Positions 61,165 to 64,000 of a stretch of 64,000 bases of DNA are shown here, one piece after another. Location of the stretch: contig NZ_CP132295.1 of the NCBI RefSeq assembly GCF_030734285.1, positions 372,001 through 436,000 on the forward strand. Direction: 5' to 3'. The DNA comes from Natronococcus sp. AD-5. GTDB taxonomy: Archaea > Halobacteriota > Halobacteria > Halobacteriales > Natrialbaceae. Position 1 is the stretch's first letter, and the number at the start of each line of letters is the position of its first letter. The position numbers were made by a program, and so were the translations under genes. The notes under the pieces were generated by a model. The model saw nothing but the letters and a program-made list of their open reading frames with translations. It ran no database searches and had not been told where the DNA came from.

Positions 61165-62835
61165 TCACTCGATCACGACATCGACGTGGTCCCAGCGTTC
61201 GACGTCTACCAGCCCCCGATTCGTCAGCCGATACTCGGGGATCACCTCGAGGGCGAGGAACGAGAGGGTCATCAGTCCGTGGCGGTCGAGACCGAGGTCT
61301 CTCGCCCGATCGATGACCGCTTTGAATCGTTCGCAGACGTCAGTCAACGGATCGTCGGACATCAGCCCCGCGACCGGGAGCGGCACCGCTGTGATCGCCT
61401 CTTCCTCCAGGGTCGGATCGCAGACGGCGATGCCGCCGTCGATTTCCCGGAGATGGTTTGCGACTCGCGCCATCACATCGAACCTCGTGCCCGTGACGAC
61501 GCAGTTGTGTGCGTCGTGGGCGACCGTCGAACCGATCGCCCCGCGCGTAAGGCCGAGTCCGCGAACGAAGCCCCGACCGATACCGGCATCGCGATCGTGC
61601 CGTTCGATAACCACGATCGGTAGCACGTCTCCGTCGGGACTCGGCTCGATCGTCCCCTCAACGACGGGGAGCGACGCTTTCGTGCGTCCGGTCTGGATTC
61701 CCCCGGTAAGCTCGATAACGCGTACATCGGTTCGTCCCGATGCCGGATTCGGGGCGGTGAGCGCCAGGTCACGGCCCGCGACTGGATCGAAATTGACGGT
61801 GCCCGTCGAAAGCGCGGTCGGTGATGGATCGCGATCGCCGTTCGTCGGATCGAGCCGGCCGTCGATGAGAACGTGGTCGACGGTCCACGTCTCGAGGTCC
61901 TCGAGCAGCACCAGATCAGCCGGTGCACCGGGTTCGATCCGTCCGAACGGGAGATCGTAGCACTCCGCCGTATTCAGCGACGCCATCTGAACCGCCTCGA
62001 CCGGGTCGACCCCTTCTTCGATCGCTTTTCGGACCGCAAAGTCAACACCGCCGTTTTCGACCAGATCGACTACGTCTCGATCGTCCGAACACAGCGACAG
62101 CCGCCGCGTCGGGACGTCGTCGACGAGTCCGATGAGATCGGCAAGGTTCTTCGACGACGACCCCTCGCGCAGGTAGACTCGAAAGCCGAGGTCGACCTTC
62201 TCGCGAGCCTCGGCCTCGGAGATGCTCTCGTGATCGTTGTCGAGGTAACGCGCCGCTTCCTGCAGGTCCGATCCGGACACTCGCGGAAGGTGTCCATCGA
62301 CGGTGAGTCCACGCCCTCGGGCGGCCCGAATCTTCGCGTGCAGGTCCGACTCGCCCGAAAGGAGCGCTGGGAGGTCCATCACCTCACCGAGTGCGACGGC
62401 GTGTTCGTGATCGAGCAACTCCGCGACGTCGTCCGCGTCGAGCGCGGCACCGCCGTCTTGAAGGTTCGAAGCGGGAACGCTCGAGGGGACGCTAAATCGA
62501 ACCTTCAACGGCGTTTTCGTCGCGTCCTCGAAGACAGCACGGACGCCATTGACGCCGAGCACGTTCGCTATCTCGTGCGGATCGTGGATGATGCTGGTCA
62601 CGCCGCGTGGAACCATCGCTTCGCTGTACTGTGGCACGGTAACCATGCTCGATTCGACGTGCTTGTGGGCGTCGATCAGCCCAGGCGCAACGTATTCAGC
62701 CTCGAGTTCGCGGTCGGCTGGCCGCTCCTCGAGTGCGATTACTTCTCCACCGTCGATCGCAATTGCGCGGTCTTCGAGTACACCCGTGTTGACGTTGACG
62801 AGCGTTCCGCGAACGAGCGTATCGACGGTGTTCAC
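61165..62835 (-). CDS. ade: Adenine deaminase
   Basis: 556 aa from GTG at 62835; no ATG exists between the upstream in-frame stop and this codon. Amidohydrolase fold: VAPGLIDAHKHVESSMVTVP (metal HxH-type site), VTSIIHDPHEIANVLGVNGV, VDGHLPRVSGSDLQEAARYL, MASLNTAECYDLPFGRIEPG, and C-terminal GSTVAHDAHNCVVTGTRFDV. Converts adenine to hypoxanthine, which a xanthine dehydrogenase-type hydroxylase would oxidise. Sits between the maturation operon and a purine permease. Confidence 0.94.
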   Translation of the reverse strand: MNTVDTLVRGTLVNVNTGVLEDRAIAIDGGEVIALEERPADRELEAEYVAPGLIDAHKHVESSMVTVPQYSEAMVPRGVTSIIHDPHEIANVLGVNGVRAVFEDATKTPLKVRFSVPSSVPASNLQDGGAALDADDVAELLDHEHAVALGEVMDLPALLSGESDLHAKIRAARGRGLTVDGHLPRVSGSDLQEAARYLDNDHESISEAEAREKVDLGFRVYLREGSSSKNLADLIGLVDDVPTRRLSLCSDDRDVVDLVENGGVDFAVRKAIEEGVDPVEAVQMASLNTAECYDLPFGRIEPGAPADLVLLEDLETWTVDHVLIDGRLDPTNGDRDPSPTALSTGTVNFDPVAGRDLALTAPNPASGRTDVRVIELTGGIQTGRTKASLPVVEGTIEPSPDGDVLPIVVIERHDRDAGIGRGFVRGLGLTRGAIGSTVAHDAHNCVVTGTRFDVMARVANHLREIDGGIAVCDPTLEEEAITAVPLPVAGLMSDDPLTDVCERFKAVIDRARDLGLDRHGLMTLSFLALEVIPEYRLTNRGLVDVERWDHVDVVIE

Positions 62836-62944
62836 CGTCGGGACACCCCCGCTACCGACGTCGCGTAGCTCATCGAGTTGGCGGGCCCACGTCTCGACGC
62901 GTTCGTGAACAGTCGATGCCTACGATCGTTCGAGAGCGACATCG

Positions 62945-64000
62945 TTAGTCGTCTTCTCGAGGGACCGCAGGATCGGTGGGTGACGGTGCATCGTCCCCAT
63001 CGATCGGCTCTTCCAGGCCCGCCTCATATTCGCCGTCCGGACGCGGCACGAGCGTGTTCAGAAAGATCGCTGCTATCGCAGTCATGATCACCGCGTTGCC
63101 GAAGAAAATCTCGGCGCTTCCCGGCAGCGCCTCGAGTGCTTCGGGACGGAGTTCGACACCGAGCCCCAGTCCGATCGAGACCGCGATGATGACCATATTG
63201 CGACGGGTCATCCGTTCGTTGAGGAAGATGAGGCGGAGACCGCTCGACATCACCATTCCGAACATGACTAGTACGGCGCCGCCGAGGACGGAGTCGGGAA
63301 TCGTCGCGACCACTGCACTAACCTTCGGAATGAAGCCGAGTCCGAGCAAGACGACACCGCCGACTCCCACGACGTATCGGCTCATCACGCCGGTGAAGTT
63401 GATGATACCGACGTTCTGAGAGAAGGTCGTCAGGGGGAACGCACCGAAGATCCCACCGAGGGAACTCCCGAACCCGTCGACGAACAGGCCACCGCGAATT
63501 TCTTCGTGTTTGGGGTTACGGCCCTCCGCGGCTGTGATGCCGGACATATCTCCGACGGACTCGATCGCAGCCGTGATGAATAGCGCGGTGAACGTGAGGA
63601 TAGCAATCGGTTCGAAAGCGAACCCGAAGCGGCCGGGTACCGGGACCGCGAACCAGCCCGCTTCGGCGACCGGAGCGAAGTCGACGATCCCGATCGCGAT
63701 CGCCGCAACGTAGCCGACGACGATGCCGATCAGGATGCTGAGTATCCGCCAGATCCCATCCATGAACAGATTCATCCCGACGGTGATCGCTAGGACGAGA
63801 CCTGCAAGGCCGAGGTGGTACACCGCACCGTAATCAGGCGCTTCAGCCCCACCGGCGGCGTAGTCCATTCCGACCGGAATGAGGTAGAGACCGATGATCA
63901 TCACGATCAGGCCGGTTACCAGCGGCGGGAAAAACCGTTCGATCCGTTTGTACTGCCATCCGATGAGAACCTCGACGAGGGCGGCGATGACGATCGCACC
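62945..64000 (-). CDS. NCS2-family xanthine/uracil permease, 5' end outside window
   Basis: The frame is open from the window edge to TAA/TAG at 62945 (about 351 codons visible, N-terminus missing). NCS2 signatures: FPPLVTGLIVMIIG, LFITAAIESVGDMSGITAAE, and the cytoplasmic loop GGLFVDGFGSSLGGIFGAFP-LTTFSQNVGII. Polar C-terminal tail. With adenine deaminase directly downstream on the same strand, a purine substrate (xanthine, urate or adenine) is likely. Confidence 0.92.
   Translation of the reverse strand, partial: GAIVIAALVEVLIGWQYKRIERFFPPLVTGLIVMIIGLYLIPVGMDYAAGGAEAPDYGAVYHLGLAGLVLAITVGMNLFMDGIWRILSILIGIVVGYVAAIAIGIVDFAPVAEAGWFAVPVPGRFGFAFEPIAILTFTALFITAAIESVGDMSGITAAEGRNPKHEEIRGGLFVDGFGSSLGGIFGAFPLTTFSQNVGIINFTGVMSRYVVGVGGVVLLGLGFIPKVSAVVATIPDSVLGGAVLVMFGMVMSSGLRLIFLNERMTRRNMVIIAVSIGLGLGVELRPEALEALPGSAEIFFGNAVIMTAIAAIFLNTLVPRPDGEYEAGLEEPIDGDDAPSPTDPAVPREDD

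Overview
The window is haloarchaeal DNA (class Halobacteria): GC-rich coding regions, strongly acidic proteins, TATA/BRE-type promoters often about 27 bp from a leaderless start codon, HTH-10 (bacterio-opsin-activator type) regulators, a haloarchaeal Orc1/Cdc6 origin and small CxxC zinc proteins. The sequence does not show whether it is a chromosome or a megaplasmid; the orc1 origin beside a parA operon fits a secondary chromosomal origin or a large plasmid. No tRNA, rRNA, CRISPR array or intact insertion sequence was seen.

Layout. 1-6.8 kb: an acyl-CoA/carboxylate catabolic cluster (class III CoA-transferase, two MFS carriers, IclR regulator, DUF35 protein with a thiolase that carries Ser where Cys is expected). 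6.8-10.1 kb: replication origin, with orc1/cdc6 flanked by about 13 ORB-like repeats, inverted on the 5' side and tandem with a 40-bp period on the 3' side. 10.1-13.3 kb: Tat-exported subtilase, then parA with an overlapping gene for a small acidic partner. 13.3-17.2 kb: decayed genes (TetR scrap, TreT/SDR chimeric pseudogene, GvpH-like gene with an in-frame amber) around a UspA gene and a FetAB-like ABC exporter. 17.4-25 kb: HTH-10 regulator, sugar dehydrogenase lipoprotein, DUF892 protein, SDR, and 2-oxoacid dehydrogenase E1 alpha/beta without E2/E3. 25-33.2 kb: class III aminotransferase, APC permease, and a split biotin-dependent 5-oxoprolinase/urea-carboxylase-like set (biotin carboxylase, PxpB, PxpC, BCCP, PxpA). 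33.2-36.3 kb: an envelope operon (DUF6230, DUF6114, 11-residue-repeat exported protein, small membrane protein).

36.6-48 kb: methyltransferase, HTH-10 regulator and a lipid/acyl-CoA island (SDR, acyl-CoA synthetase, SCP2 protein, acyl-CoA dehydrogenase, three paralogous SCP2-like proteins, an R2-like diiron protein, a small acidic protein and a [2Fe-2S] ferredoxin). The last three genes are virtually contiguous and look like an oxygenase module. 48-55 kb: regulator, cupin, zinc protein, aldehyde and alcohol dehydrogenases, DMT exporter, a DUF7509-like protein and a wHTH protein. 55.1-56.3 kb is an AT-rich gap between convergent genes.

56.3-64 kb: a labile-selenium molybdenum hydroxylase maturation locus (YqeC, TusA-like, SelD, XdhC-YqeB fusion) joined to a DsrEFH/TusBCD relay, followed by adenine deaminase and an NCS2 purine permease. 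This suggests purine catabolism through a selenium-dependent purine hydroxylase encoded outside the window. The best candidates for undescribed systems are the TusA-DsrEFH-SelD-YqeBC selenium/sulfur relay, the SCP2/diiron/ferredoxin island, the DUF6230/DUF6114/repeat operon and the ParA/acidic-partner segregation pair.
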